DNA of 64,000 nucleotides from Sphingobium amiense (lineage in GTDB: Bacteria > Pseudomonadota > Alphaproteobacteria > Sphingomonadales > Sphingomonadaceae): contig NZ_AP018664.1 of NCBI RefSeq assembly GCF_003967075.1, forward strand, positions 2,976,001 to 3,040,000, in the 5' to 3' direction. The notes below the pieces were generated by a model. It had not been told where the DNA came from, ran no database searches, and was given only the letters and a program-made list of their open reading frames with translations. Position numbers and translations under genes: made by a program. Positions within the stretch are counted from its first letter, which is position 1. Each line of letters starts with the position of its first letter. Of this stretch, positions 1 through 8,299 are shown piece by piece.

Positions 1-137
1 GCCTGTCGAAGGGCTCGCCCGAGCGTAGCGAGGGTCTGCCTCCCGTCGGTCGGCATGGGGCTTCGACTTCACCTTTGGTGAAGTTTATCCTGAGCGCCTG
101 CTGCAAGCAGGCAGTCGAAGGGCTCAGCCCGAACGGA
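1..137. repeat. Sphingomonad palindromic (REP-like) repeat region
   Basis: The stretch before rlmH holds pieces of a palindromic repeat: TGTCGAAGGGCTCGCCCGAG at the left edge, CTTCGACTTCACC near 61, and GTCGAAGGGCTCAGCCCGAA near 113–132. The same words recur at 9837–9890, 27762–27866 and 40887–40915. No gene is seen here, and the element may extend left of the window. Confidence 0.7.
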
Positions 138-146
138 CTGTGATCG

Positions 147-584
147 ATGCTCCTCCACATCATCGCGCGCGGGAAGATCGGGCGCTCACCCGAAGCCGAT
201 CTGGTCGACCGCTATGTGAAGCGGCTGACGATGCCGTATCGCATCACCGAACTGCCGGAGGGTTCCGGCAAGGGCGGGGGTGGCAGGCTGCCCCCCGCCG
301 GTCCCGGCACGATCACAGTCATGCTCGATGAAAAGGGCAGGCAGCTTTCCTCGATGGACTTCGCCCGCCGGATCGAGGGCTGGCGCGACAATGGCGCGCG
401 CGAGTGCCGCTTCCTCATCGGCGCGGCGGACGGGTTCGACGACACGGAGCGGGCAAGCGCCGACCTCCTCATCGCGTTCGGCGCGATGACATGGCCGCAC
501 ATGATGGCGCGCGCGATGCTCGCCGAACAGCTCTGGCGCGCCTGCTCGATCCTGTCGGGCCACCCCTATCACCGCGAAGGCTAG
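147..584 (+). CDS. rlmH: 23S rRNA (pseudouridine(1915)-N(3))-methyltransferase RlmH
   Basis: The 145-residue protein matches the small SPOUT methyltransferase RlmH in length and pattern. It starts MLLHIIARGKIG, has the SAM-site stretch FLIGAADGFDD near residues 92–102, and ends in the conserved GHPYHREG. The family methylates pseudouridine 1915 in helix 69 of 23S rRNA using SAM, in the cytoplasm. The ATG at 147 directly follows a palindromic repeat and has no obvious Shine-Dalgarno. The EnvC-like gene and ctpA follow on the same strand, an order I recall as common in sphingomonads. Confidence 0.93.
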   Translation: MLLHIIARGKIGRSPEADLVDRYVKRLTMPYRITELPEGSGKGGGGRLPPAGPGTITVMLDEKGRQLSSMDFARRIEGWRDNGARECRFLIGAADGFDDTERASADLLIAFGAMTWPHMMARAMLAEQLWRACSILSGHPYHREG

Positions 585-632
585 CCACGCTGCCGCTTTG
601 CCCCTAGTCAGGCGGGGAAGCGGGGGCGGACG

Positions 633-1868
633 GTGAAACGCGCGTTCATCATCACAGGCGTCATGACGGGCCTCATCGCCCTCGCCGCCACGCGCCTGCC
701 CGCCGCGCCCGACAGCGCGATCATCCTTTCGGGCACCGCCGGGACCACGCTGGCGCAGGAGCAGCAGGCGCTCAGGGCCGCGCGCCGCCAGTCGGACGAG
801 GCGCGCGACCGCTCGGCTCGCCTCGAACAGCAGGCCAGCCTCGCCCGCGACGAAGCCGAACAGGCCCGCCGCAGGGCCGCCGCGCTCGCCGCCCGCATCC
901 AGCAGGCCGAAGCCGACATCGAAGCCGCCCGCGCCCGCATCGCCATCATCGCGCGAATGCAGCGCGCCCAGACCGCCCGCCTCGCCGCGAAGCAGGAACC
1001 GGTCGTGCGCCTCACCGCTGCGCTTCAGATGATGGCGCGCCGTCCGCTCGCGCTGGCGCTGGTGCAGCCCGGCAGCATCGCCGATGCGGTCCATATGCGC
1101 GCCGTGCTCGGCCAGATCCTGCCCGTCATCGAACAGCGCACCGCGGGCCTTCGCGCCGAACTGGAGGCGAGCCGCGCCCTGCGCGCCACCGCGCAGCAGG
1201 CCGCCGATGCGCTGGCGCAGGCGCAGGGCGACCGCCAGCAGCGGCAGGCCGCGCTCGCCGCGCTCGAAGCGCAAAAGCGCGTCGCCGCCCGCGACTACCG
1301 CGCCAATGCGGGACTGGAGAGCGAACGCGCGCTGGCGCTCAGCGAAAAGGCGCGCGACATCGGCGATCTCATGGATCGGCTGGAGGAAGCGGGCGATGTG
1401 CGCGACCGGCTCGCCGCCCTGTCGGGACCGCTGCTCCGCCCCGCCCGCCCCGACGAAGCCGCCGCCCCCGCGCCCGAACGCGCCCGCGCCGACTCCGGCC
1501 CGCCGCCCTACCGCCTGCCCGTCCTCGGCCAGCTCGTCACCGGCATGGGCGAGGTGAATGACGGCGGCGTCCGCTCGCGCGGCCTGACGCTCGTTACCCG
1601 CCCCGGCGCGCAGGCCATCGCGCCGACCGCCGGGCGCGTCGCCTTCGCCGGGCCGTATCGCGACTATGGCCAGATCCTCATCATCGACCATGGGCAGGGC
1701 TGGACCACGCTCATCACCGGCCTCCACCGGGTGACGGCGCAGGTCGGCGACACCGTGCGGCAGGGCGATCCCGTGGGCGTCACCGGCGCCGAACGCCCCG
1801 CCATCACCGTCGAACTGCGCCGCAACGGCCGCCCGGTCGACATCGTGCCGCTGGTGGGGCTGGGCTAG
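633..1868 (+). CDS. EnvC-like murein hydrolase activator (degenerate M23/LytM domain)
   Basis: This 411-residue exported protein has a hydrophobic N-terminus (residues 1–25), a long Ala/Arg/Glu/Gln-rich coiled coil (about 40–255) and a C-terminal LytM/M23-type domain (about 300–411) ending in ELRRNGRPVDIVPLV. The domain keeps the GRVAFAG and IIDHGQGWTTLI fold motifs but lacks the HxxxD and HxH zinc ligands of active M23 peptidases. As in EnvC, it probably activates septal amidases rather than cutting peptidoglycan. The start is a GTG at 633 behind a G-rich Shine-Dalgarno-like stretch. It lies between rlmH and ctpA. Confidence 0.85.
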   Translation: MKRAFIITGVMTGLIALAATRLPAAPDSAIILSGTAGTTLAQEQQALRAARRQSDEARDRSARLEQQASLARDEAEQARRRAAALAARIQQAEADIEAARARIAIIARMQRAQTARLAAKQEPVVRLTAALQMMARRPLALALVQPGSIADAVHMRAVLGQILPVIEQRTAGLRAELEASRALRATAQQAADALAQAQGDRQQRQAALAALEAQKRVAARDYRANAGLESERALALSEKARDIGDLMDRLEEAGDVRDRLAALSGPLLRPARPDEAAAPAPERARADSGPPPYRLPVLGQLVTGMGEVNDGGVRSRGLTLVTRPGAQAIAPTAGRVAFAGPYRDYGQILIIDHGQGWTTLITGLHRVTAQVGDTVRQGDPVGVTGAERPAITVELRRNGRPVDIVPLVGLG

Positions 1869-1946
1869 GGGTGCGTTAACCCGACGCTCATCGGCGATGA
1901 ACGACGGTTGGCCGAAGCGCGCTTTTGCCTTCGCCCGCGAATCGCC

Positions 1947-1952
1947 CTATAT
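1947..1952 (+). promoter_or_regulatory. CTATAT -10-like box upstream of ctpA
   Basis: CTATAT lies 10 nt before an ATG at 1963 and 31 nt before the preferred ctpA ATG at 1984. Similar boxes precede sufE, prfC and bioF. No clear -35 was identified. Confidence 0.4.
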
Positions 1953-1983
1953 CGGACGCTTGATGCCCAATCGCAGGACAGCC

Positions 1984-3324
1984 ATGAAATCCACTTTTCT
2001 CCAGGGCGCGGTCGCGCTCGGGGCGCTCGCGCTCATTCCCGCCACCACGGCTGCGCTGTCGGCGGGCGAAGCGTCCAGCTACAAGGCGCTCGACGAGTTC
2101 ATGGACGTGTTCCAGAAGGTCCGCACCGACTATGTCGAGAAGGTCGACGATGAAAAGCTCATCAAGGGCGCGATAGACGGCATGCTCGCCAGCCTCGACC
2201 CGCACTCCAGTTTCCTCGACGCGCGCGATTTCCAGAATCTCAAGACCCAGACCGAGGGCAGCTATGGCGGCCTTGGCCTGTCGGTCACGCAGGAGGATGG
2301 CGCGGTCAAGGTGATCGCCCCGACGCAGGATACGCCCGCGTGGCGCGCGGGGATCAAGGCGGGCGACTATATCACCCATATCGACGGGCAGCTCATCTAC
2401 GGCGGCACGCTCGACGAGGCGGTGGACAAGATGCGCGGTGCGCCCGGCACCGCGATCAAGCTCACCATCGTGCGCGCGGGCCGGGACAAGCCCATCGACC
2501 TGACCCTCACGCGCGAAATCATTCAGCTCAAGCCCGTGAAGTGGGAGGTGAAGGACAATATCGGCGTCATCACCATCGTCAGCTTCTCGGCCAACACCGG
2601 CGCGGACCTGCGGCAGGCGATCCGCAGCATCGACAAGAGCCTGGGCCACAAGCCCACCGGCTATGTCCTCGACCTGCGCTCCAACCCCGGCGGCCTGCTG
2701 GACGAGGCGGTGAGCGTGAGCGACAGTTTCCTCGAACGCGGCGAAATCGTGTCGCAGCGCGGCCGCGCCAAGGGCGATGTCGAACGCTATTATGCCAAGC
2801 CCGGCGACGATGCGAAGGGGCTGCCGGTCATCGTGCTGGTCGATTCGGGATCGGCCTCCGCGTCCGAAATCGTCGCGGGCGCGCTTCAGGACCAGCATCG
2901 CGCGCTCGTCATGGGCGAACGCAGCTTCGGCAAGGGCAGCGTCCAGACGATGCTGCCGCTGTCCAGCACCACCGCGCTCAAGCTCACCACCGCACGCTAT
3001 TATACACCTTCGGGCCGCAGCGTGCAGGAAGGCGGGATCGAGCCGGACATCAAGGTGCCGCAGATCAGCGATCCCGACTACAAGAACCGCCCGAAATTCC
3101 GCGAAAGCGACCTGCGCCGCCATCTCATCAACGAGATCAGGAGCGACGACAAGACGCTGGAGGAGGATGCGAAGGACGATCCGCGCTTCGCCATGAGCGC
3201 GGAGGAGCTGAAGAAGAAGGGCATCACCGATTTTCAGCTCGACTATGCGCTGAAAACCATCGGCCGCCTCGCCTCCACGCCCGCCGCCACCATCGCAATG
3301 GCGCAGCCGCCGCGCGGCAAATAG
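1984..3324 (+). CDS. ctpA: S41 family C-terminal processing peptidase
   Basis: The 446-residue periplasmic serine protease has a signal-like N-terminus, a PDZ domain (around GSYGGLGLSVTQEDGAVKV) and an S41 catalytic domain. The catalytic serine is in GSASASE and the lysine in FGKGS, 25 residues later, the Ser–Lys dyad spacing of Tsp/CtpA. The family trims or degrades periplasmic proteins from the C-terminus, including cell-wall hydrolase regulators, which fits its place next to the EnvC-like gene. ATG 1984 is preferred because AGGA sits 5 nt upstream. An in-frame ATG at 1963, 10 nt after a CTATAT box, would add seven residues. Confidence 0.92.
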   Translation: MKSTFLQGAVALGALALIPATTAALSAGEASSYKALDEFMDVFQKVRTDYVEKVDDEKLIKGAIDGMLASLDPHSSFLDARDFQNLKTQTEGSYGGLGLSVTQEDGAVKVIAPTQDTPAWRAGIKAGDYITHIDGQLIYGGTLDEAVDKMRGAPGTAIKLTIVRAGRDKPIDLTLTREIIQLKPVKWEVKDNIGVITIVSFSANTGADLRQAIRSIDKSLGHKPTGYVLDLRSNPGGLLDEAVSVSDSFLERGEIVSQRGRAKGDVERYYAKPGDDAKGLPVIVLVDSGSASASEIVAGALQDQHRALVMGERSFGKGSVQTMLPLSSTTALKLTTARYYTPSGRSVQEGGIEPDIKVPQISDPDYKNRPKFRESDLRRHLINEIRSDDKTLEEDAKDDPRFAMSAEELKKKGITDFQLDYALKTIGRLASTPAATIAMAQPPRGK

Positions 3325-3382
3325 GCGCTGCCGCAAAAAGGTTCAGCATGACGAAAGCATGGGAAGGGTCTAGGTATCGGCC

Positions 3383-3865
3383 ATGAAGAGCCTGCCCCTC
3401 GCCCGTCTGATCGCGCTGTCGGCGCCCGTCCTGCTGCTGGGCGGCGCCTATGCCTCGCAATATTTCGGCGGGCTGCACCCCTGCGAGATGTGCTGGTGGC
3501 AGCGTTATCCGCATATGGCCGCGATCCCGCTCGCGCTGATCGCCTATGGCCTGCGCGCCCGCGCGTGCTGGAGCCTCGGCTTCACAGGCCTTGCGGGGCT
3601 TGCCATCGGCATCAGCGGTCTCATCGGCCTGTTCCACGCGGGCGTCGAATATGGCTGGTGGGAAGGGCTGACGACCTGCTCCACCACGCCCACGGGCGGC
3701 AGCGGCACAGACCTGCTGAATCAGATCATGGCCAGCCCCATCACCCGCTGCGACGTCGCGCCATGGGATCTCTTCGGCATCTCGCTCGCGGGCTATAACG
3801 GCCTCTTGTCCAGCGCCGCCGCGCTCGCCATCTTGGCCCTGATCGTCAAAGCGAGGAAGGCATGA
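3383..3865 (+). CDS. dsbB: Disulfide bond formation protein B (DsbB family)
   Basis: This 160-residue inner-membrane protein has four predicted helices, the first-loop redox pair C34/C37 in HPCEMCWWQRYPH, and a second periplasmic pair C99 and C123. That is the DsbB layout: quinone-dependent reoxidation of DsbA. The CWWQRYP motif is diagnostic of the family. Its stop overlaps the start of the coq7 gene (ATGA), so the two are probably translationally coupled. Both depend on ubiquinone, one using it and one helping to make it. Confidence 0.9.
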   Translation: MKSLPLARLIALSAPVLLLGGAYASQYFGGLHPCEMCWWQRYPHMAAIPLALIAYGLRARACWSLGFTGLAGLAIGISGLIGLFHAGVEYGWWEGLTTCSTTPTGGSGTDLLNQIMASPITRCDVAPWDLFGISLAGYNGLLSSAAALAILALIVKARKA

Positions 3866-4416
3866 GCGCAACCCCCGGCTTCCCCCGCCCGACCCGCCGT
3901 TCCAGCGCCGCCGATCGCACCGCCATGCTGCGCGTCGATCAGGCGGGCGAGTTCGGCGCGACGCGCATCTATGCAGGGCAGCTCGCCGTCATGGGCGACC
4001 GTCATCCGCTGGGCCGCGTCATCTCCGGCATGGCCGCGCAGGAAGAGCGCCACCGCGAGGCGTTCGACGCGATGATCGTGCGGCGCGGCGTGCGCCCGAC
4101 CGCACTTGCGCCGATCTGGTCCGCCGCCGGTTTCGCGCTGGGCGCGGTCACGGCGGCCATCGGGCCGAAAGCCGCGATGGCCTGCACCGCCGCCATCGAG
4201 ACGGAGATCGACCGCCATTATGCCGAGCAGCTTCAGCAGTTGCGGGATGACGACCCGGAACTTGCCGGGGCCATCGCGGATTTTCAGGCGGAAGAGGTCG
4301 AGCATCGCGACGCCGCCATCGCCCATGGGGCGGAGCAGGCGCCGGCCTATCCGCTGCTGTCGGGCGCCATCAGGCTGGGCTGCCGCGCTGCCATCGCGCT
4401 CTCGAAGCGCATCTGA
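3862..4416 (+). CDS. coq7: Demethoxyubiquinone hydroxylase, COQ7 family
   Basis: The 184-residue di-iron hydroxylase has carboxylate/histidine motifs in two repeats: GEFGATRIY and EERHREAF in the first half, ETEIDRHYAEQ and EEVEHRDAA in the second. This is the COQ7/CAT5 ferritin-like pattern. The enzyme hydroxylates 2-polyprenyl-3-methyl-6-methoxy-benzoquinol in ubiquinone synthesis at the inner membrane. Alphaproteobacteria often use COQ7 instead of UbiF. The ATG overlaps the dsbB stop by 4 nt. Confidence 0.92.
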   Translation: MSATPGFPRPTRRSSAADRTAMLRVDQAGEFGATRIYAGQLAVMGDRHPLGRVISGMAAQEERHREAFDAMIVRRGVRPTALAPIWSAAGFALGAVTAAIGPKAAMACTAAIETEIDRHYAEQLQQLRDDDPELAGAIADFQAEEVEHRDAAIAHGAEQAPAYPLLSGAIRLGCRAAIALSKRI

Positions 4417-4430
4417 GAGAGGACGGACCG

Positions 4431-4985
4431 ATGACCAAGATTTTCCTGATCGCCACCGCCGCGCTGCTGGCGGGCGGATCGGTCCCCGCGCTGGCCCAGC
4501 AACCCGCCTCGCCCACCGCCGTCACCGATCCCGGCAACGAGAAAGTAAACATCGTCATCGTCTATGGCGAAGATGCCTGCCCGCAGAGCCAGGGCGGCGA
4601 CATCGTGGTCTGCGCGCGCAAGGGCGAGGAGGAACGATACCGCATCCCCGAACCGCTGCGCGGCGATCCCAATGAACCGAGCAAACAGGCATGGGGCGAG
4701 CGCGTCCGCTCGATGGAATATGTCGGCCGGTCGGGCACCGAAAGCTGCTCGCCCGTGGGCGCGGGCGGCGCGACCGGCTGCTTCGCTCAGCTCTCCCGCC
4801 TCGCCAAGGCGGAGCGGCAGGCGGCGGACAATGCAAGCTGGAAGGATCTGGTCGCGGCCGAGCGGGCCAAGCGCCTTTCCACCATCGACGCCGACAGCAA
4901 GGCGATCGAGGCGCGCGTGCAGGCGGAGGAAAAGGCCGCCGCCGGACAACAGCCGCAGGACACCACCTCTCCGGCCCAGCCATGA
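4431..4985 (+). CDS. Secreted hypothetical protein, paralogue 1 of a tandem pair
   Basis: The 184-residue protein has a clean signal peptide (ending around ALAQQ) and no family I can name. Its core reads VYGEDACPQSQGGDIVVCAR followed by ERYRIPEPLR, then a Cys-containing GATGCFAQ segment and a charged Ala/Lys/Glu-rich tail. The next gene repeats the same core. The paired cysteines (CPQS…VVCAR; SCSP…GCF) suggest disulfides in the periplasm. The start follows an AGAGAGGACGG-type Shine-Dalgarno, 14 nt after coq7. Function unknown. Confidence 0.8.
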   Translation: MTKIFLIATAALLAGGSVPALAQQPASPTAVTDPGNEKVNIVIVYGEDACPQSQGGDIVVCARKGEEERYRIPEPLRGDPNEPSKQAWGERVRSMEYVGRSGTESCSPVGAGGATGCFAQLSRLAKAERQAADNASWKDLVAAERAKRLSTIDADSKAIEARVQAEEKAAAGQQPQDTTSPAQP

Positions 4986-5054
4986 CGGCTGGGGCGGCCT
5001 CGCGGCGTCCTGTTCGTGCCAATCCGCAACGGGGGCGTTGAAGGAACCTTAGCC

Positions 5055-5444
5055 ATGCGCCGCGTTCGCCTGATCCTGCCACTGATCGCCCTTCTTGCCC
5101 CGCTGCCCGTCGCGGCGCAGCCCGCCCCGCCGCCGCAGCGCGTCCTCAACCTCACCGTCTATGGCGAAGACCCCTGTCCCAAGAGCGAGGGCGAAGACAT
5201 CGTCGTCTGCGCCCGCCGCCCCGAATCCGAACGCTATCGCATCCCGAAGAAACTGCGCGAAAAGCCGGAGGTCGCTGGTGGGCCCGGCTGGGGCAGTCAG
5301 GTTGCGACGATGGAACAGGTTCAGCGCAACACGACGCCCATGGGCTGTTCCCCCATCGGCGGCGCGAACACCGGCTGCTACGCACAGATGATGGCGCAAT
5401 GGTTCGCCGAACGCCGCCGGATGCAATCGGAAGCCAATCCCTGA
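5055..5444 (+). CDS. Secreted hypothetical protein, paralogue 2 of a tandem pair
   Basis: This 129-residue exported protein has a signal peptide (residues 1–20, ending PVAAQ) and the core VYGEDPCPKSEGEDIVVCAR, then ERYRIPKKLR and GCSPIGGANTGCYAQ. It is clearly related to the preceding gene but lacks the long charged tail. ATG 5055 is chosen because the signal peptide starts there and AAGGA lies upstream; an in-frame ATG at 5016 would add 13 residues with no signal character. Four conserved cysteines suggest a disulfide-stabilised fold. Function unknown. Confidence 0.78.
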   Translation: MRRVRLILPLIALLAPLPVAAQPAPPPQRVLNLTVYGEDPCPKSEGEDIVVCARRPESERYRIPKKLREKPEVAGGPGWGSQVATMEQVQRNTTPMGCSPIGGANTGCYAQMMAQWFAERRRMQSEANP

Positions 5445-5493
5445 TCCCGGCGCCCTTCCTTGCGCCGCGCCGCAATCTGGCGTAAGGGCGATC

Positions 5494-5625
5494 CGTCATC
5501 TGGGGAGTAGCCAGCCGTCCGGCGCAAAGCGGACGGGCCATATGTCAACATATTTGGCCGAGAGGCCATGGCATATGGGACGCGGCATCGCGCCGCATCG
5601 GGCGAGACCAATGGCATCGACGCTT
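5494..5625 (+). promoter_or_regulatory. yybP-ykoY (Mn2+) riboswitch aptamer
   Basis: The leader carries the conserved words of the yybP-ykoY aptamer in order and spacing: GGGGAGTAG at 5502–5510, GTCAACATA at 5544–5552 and GGCGAGACCA at 5601–5610. GC-rich helices lie between them (CCGTCCG…CGGACGG and GGCCGAGAGGCC). This class senses Mn2+ and typically controls manganese exporters. The gene directly downstream is a TMEM165/GDT1-type transporter, a known target. The boundaries are approximate and the motif assignment is from memory, not a covariance search. Confidence 0.88.
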
Positions 5626-5633
5626 GTCTGCCC

Positions 5634-5681
5634 GGCCGGGTGGGAAGCGGCGGTGGCATTGCGCTTTCTTCCCACCCGGCC
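5634..5681 (+). promoter_or_regulatory. Riboswitch expression-platform hairpin
   Basis: A perfect 14-bp inverted repeat (arms 5634–5647 and 5668–5681, 20-nt loop) sits between the aptamer and the ATG at 5694. No U-tract follows. It may therefore occlude the translation start region or act with Rho, rather than being an intrinsic terminator. Confidence 0.6.
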
Positions 5682-5693
5682 CCGGATCGTTCG

Positions 5694-6272
5694 ATGGAAG
5701 CTCTCCTCACCTCCGCCGCGCTGGTGGCACTCGCCGAAATGGGCGACAAGACGCAATTGCTGGCGATGCTGCTCGCCACCCGGTTCCGAAAGCCCGTGCC
5801 GATCATCTTCGGCATTTTCGCCGCGACGCTCGCCAACCATTTCCTCGCCGCGCTGATCGGCCATTCGATTGCGGGTGTGCTGACGCAGCCATGGTTCCGC
5901 TATGCCGTCGCCGCTTCCTTCATCCTGATGGCGGGGTGGACGCTGATTCCCGACAAGATCGACGAGGACGCGCCGCTCGCCGCACCGTCGAAGGCCGGCG
6001 TGTTCGTGACGACGCTGATCGCCTTCTTCCTCGTCGAGATGGGCGACAAGACGCAGGTGGCGACGGTCGCGCTGGGTGCGCGCTTCGACAATCTGTTCGC
6101 GGTGACGGCGGGCACCACGCTCGGCATGATGGCCGCCAACGTGCCTGCCGTGCTGTTCGGCGAAGCGCTGGCGAAGAAGGTGCCGATACGCGCGCTTCAG
6201 GTCGGCGCGGCGCTGCTGTTCCTGGGCCTCGGCCTCTGGATGATCGCCGGTCTTCAGGGCTGGCTGGGCTAA
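5694..6272 (+). CDS. TMEM165/GDT1 family cation transporter (probable Mn2+ exporter)
   Basis: The 192-residue membrane protein contains the family signature EMGDKTQ twice (E15–Q21 and E115–Q121), one per pseudo-repeat, each in a hydrophobic helix. Family members exchange Ca2+/Mn2+ for H+, and bacterial ones act as manganese exporters. The yybP-ykoY-type leader supports Mn2+ homeostasis here. ATG 5694 is chosen because homology-like sequence begins with MEALLTSAALVALAEMGDKT. The longer upstream frame would run through the riboswitch and hairpin and is rejected. The gene stands alone. Confidence 0.9.
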   Translation: MEALLTSAALVALAEMGDKTQLLAMLLATRFRKPVPIIFGIFAATLANHFLAALIGHSIAGVLTQPWFRYAVAASFILMAGWTLIPDKIDEDAPLAAPSKAGVFVTTLIAFFLVEMGDKTQVATVALGARFDNLFAVTAGTTLGMMAANVPAVLFGEALAKKVPIRALQVGAALLFLGLGLWMIAGLQGWLG

Positions 6273-6375
6273 AAAAGGCACAGCCCGCGCGCGCGGGCGG
6301 TTGTCAGCGCGCGGCGGCTGTTGCAAGGGACGGAACGGACTTTCCTCCCCTTTGGCAAGACATGGGACGCGCGCG

Positions 6376-7302
6376 ATGAAGGACACACTGGTTACGCTGC
6401 TGGGCGGCGGCGGCTTCCTCGGACGGCAGGTCGCACAGGCGCTGATGGAACGGGGCGCGCGCGTGCGCATCGCCCAGCGCAACCTCGCCACCGCGGCCAA
6501 GGTGAAGTCGCTCGGCAATCTGGGGCAGACGCAGTTCGTCGCGGCCGACATCCGCAAGCCCGAGAGCGTCGCCCGCGCGATCCATGGCAGCGATGTCGTC
6601 ATCAATCTGGTCGGCGTGCTGACGGGCGACTTCGACGCCTTCCACCATCAGGGCGCGGCCAATGTGGCGAGGGCTGCGGCCGCGGCGGGCGTGACGGCAC
6701 TGGTCCATGTCTCGGCCATCGGCGCGGACGCGGACAGTCCGTCCGCCTATGGGCGGTCGAAGGCGGCGGGCGAGCAAGCGGTGAAGGCCGCCTTCCCCAC
6801 CGCCACGATCATCCGCCCCTCCATCGTCTTCGGGCCGGAGGACCAGTTCCTCAACCGCTTCGCCGAACTCATCCGACTCTTCCCCATAGTGCCGGTGATC
6901 GGCGGCGCGACGAAGTTCCAGCCCGTCTATGTCGCCGATGTCGCCCACGCCATCGCCAATGCGGCGCAGTCGCCGGGCATCCATGGCGGCAGGACGTTCG
7001 AACTGGGCGGCCCGCAGATCCTGAGCATGAAGGAGATCAACGCCTGGATCGCGAAGACCATCGGCCGCGACCGGACGCTGGTCGATGTGCCGAATGGCGC
7101 GGCCTCCCTGCTGGCGATGCTGCCGGGCGCACCGATCACCCGCGACCAGCTCGCGATGCTGGGGCGCGACAATATCGTCTCGCCGGGCGCGCCGGGCCTT
7201 GCGGATCTGGGCGTGTCGCCCACGCCGCTGGCCGCCGTCGCGGACAAGTGGCTGGTGCGCTATCGACGCCATGGCCGCTTCGCCGGGCGCGTGAGCGCCT
7301 GA
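6376..7302 (+). CDS. Complex I NDUFA9-subunit-like NAD(P)-binding protein (atypical SDR)
   Basis: This 308-residue Rossmann protein starts MKDTLVTLLGGGGFLGRQV with a glycine-rich dinucleotide site, followed by NLVGVL and the SAIGADADSPSAYGRSKAAGE region (a YxxxK-like motif). Proteins annotated as the complex I NDUFA9 subunit family have this form; in alphaproteobacteria the link to complex I is by homology only. ATG 6376 is preferred because the Rossmann fold begins there; the frame extends upstream to 6301 without recognisable sequence. A strong terminator follows at 7347. Confidence 0.85.
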   Translation: MKDTLVTLLGGGGFLGRQVAQALMERGARVRIAQRNLATAAKVKSLGNLGQTQFVAADIRKPESVARAIHGSDVVINLVGVLTGDFDAFHHQGAANVARAAAAAGVTALVHVSAIGADADSPSAYGRSKAAGEQAVKAAFPTATIIRPSIVFGPEDQFLNRFAELIRLFPIVPVIGGATKFQPVYVADVAHAIANAAQSPGIHGGRTFELGGPQILSMKEINAWIAKTIGRDRTLVDVPNGAASLLAMLPGAPITRDQLAMLGRDNIVSPGAPGLADLGVSPTPLAAVADKWLVRYRRHGRFAGRVSA

Positions 7303-7346
7303 CGCCAGCGCGCCGGATTTTCCCCTGACCGCCCTTTTCCTTCCCA

Positions 7347-7375
7347 CGCCTCTCCCGACCGGGGGAGGCGTTTTT
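7347..7375 (+). terminator. Rho-independent terminator after the NDUFA9-like gene
   Basis: The 10-bp stem pairs CGCCTCTCCC (7347–7356) with GGGGGAGGCG (7361–7370) with one wobble, over a 4-nt loop. TTTTT follows at 7371–7375. It separates the SDR gene from uppP. Confidence 0.9.
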
Positions 7376-7394
7376 CCATGAGGACATCGCCGCC

Positions 7395-8204
7395 ATGGAC
7401 TTTCATTTCCTGACCGTCATCCTGCTGGGCATCGTCGAGGGGCTGACAGAGTTTCTGCCCGTCTCGTCGACCGGGCACCTCATCCTCGCCAGCGAACTGC
7501 TGGGCTATGACGCATCGGTCTGGGCGATGTTCAATGTCGTCATCCAGTTGGGCGCGATTCTGGCCGTGGTGGTCCTCTACTGGCGCACTTTCTGGGCCGT
7601 GGGCATGGGCCTCCTGCGCCGGGAGCCGGTAAGCTGGCGCTTCCTGCGCAACCTTGTCGTCGCTTTCATCCCGGCGGTCGTCATCGGTCTGGCGCTGCAC
7701 GACTATATCGAAATGCTCCTCGGCGCGCCGCACGTGGTCGCATGGGCGCTGATCGCGGGCGGCGTCGCGATCCTCATCATCGAACGGCTGGTCAGGGAAC
7801 AGCGGTTCCACGGGATCGCGGACATCCCGCTCGTCCGCGTGATCGGCATCGGCTTCATCCAGTGCATCGCGATGATCCCCGGCGTCAGCCGGTCGGGCGC
7901 AACGATCATGGGCGCGCTGTCGCTGGGGGTGGAGCGCCGCACCGCCGCCGAATTCAGCTTCTTCCTCGCCATCCCCACGATGCTGGGCGCGACCGCGCTC
8001 GAACTGCTCAAGAAGGGGGACCAGCTCACCAGCGCGACGGTCGGCTGGGGCGACATCGCGCTGGGCTTCGCAGTGTCGTTCGTCGTCGCGATCGTCGTCA
8101 TCAAGGCATTTGTCGGCCTCGTCTCGCGCCATGGATTCGCGCCCTTCGCCTGGTATCGAATCGTCGCCGGAACCGCCGCGCTGATCTGGCTCGCGGTGAG
8201 ATAA
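7395..8204 (+). CDS. uppP: Undecaprenyl-diphosphate phosphatase (BacA/UppP)
   Basis: The 269-residue polytopic membrane protein has both family signatures: EGLTEFLPVSSTGHL near residues 15–30 and PGVSRSGATIMGALSLG near 163–180. It dephosphorylates undecaprenyl diphosphate to recycle the lipid carrier for peptidoglycan and other envelope polymers. The ATG at 7395 lies 20 nt after a terminator, so it must have its own promoter close by or depend on read-through. Length is normal for the family. Confidence 0.95.
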   Translation: MDFHFLTVILLGIVEGLTEFLPVSSTGHLILASELLGYDASVWAMFNVVIQLGAILAVVVLYWRTFWAVGMGLLRREPVSWRFLRNLVVAFIPAVVIGLALHDYIEMLLGAPHVVAWALIAGGVAILIIERLVREQRFHGIADIPLVRVIGIGFIQCIAMIPGVSRSGATIMGALSLGVERRTAAEFSFFLAIPTMLGATALELLKKGDQLTSATVGWGDIALGFAVSFVVAIVVIKAFVGLVSRHGFAPFAWYRIVAGTAALIWLAVR

Positions 8205-8299
8205 GGCCGATCCGGCCATAATATTTGAACGATTCTTTCGCCAATCGACAATATCCGAAGGGATATGCCGGTAATTAGGTCAATATAGCTTCCTTAAAT

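Noticed and set aside
186..1727. A 513-codon minus-strand frame opposite rlmH and the EnvC-like gene
   Set aside because: Shadow frame with low-complexity Gly/Ala/Arg composition; both plus-strand genes have recognisable family features.
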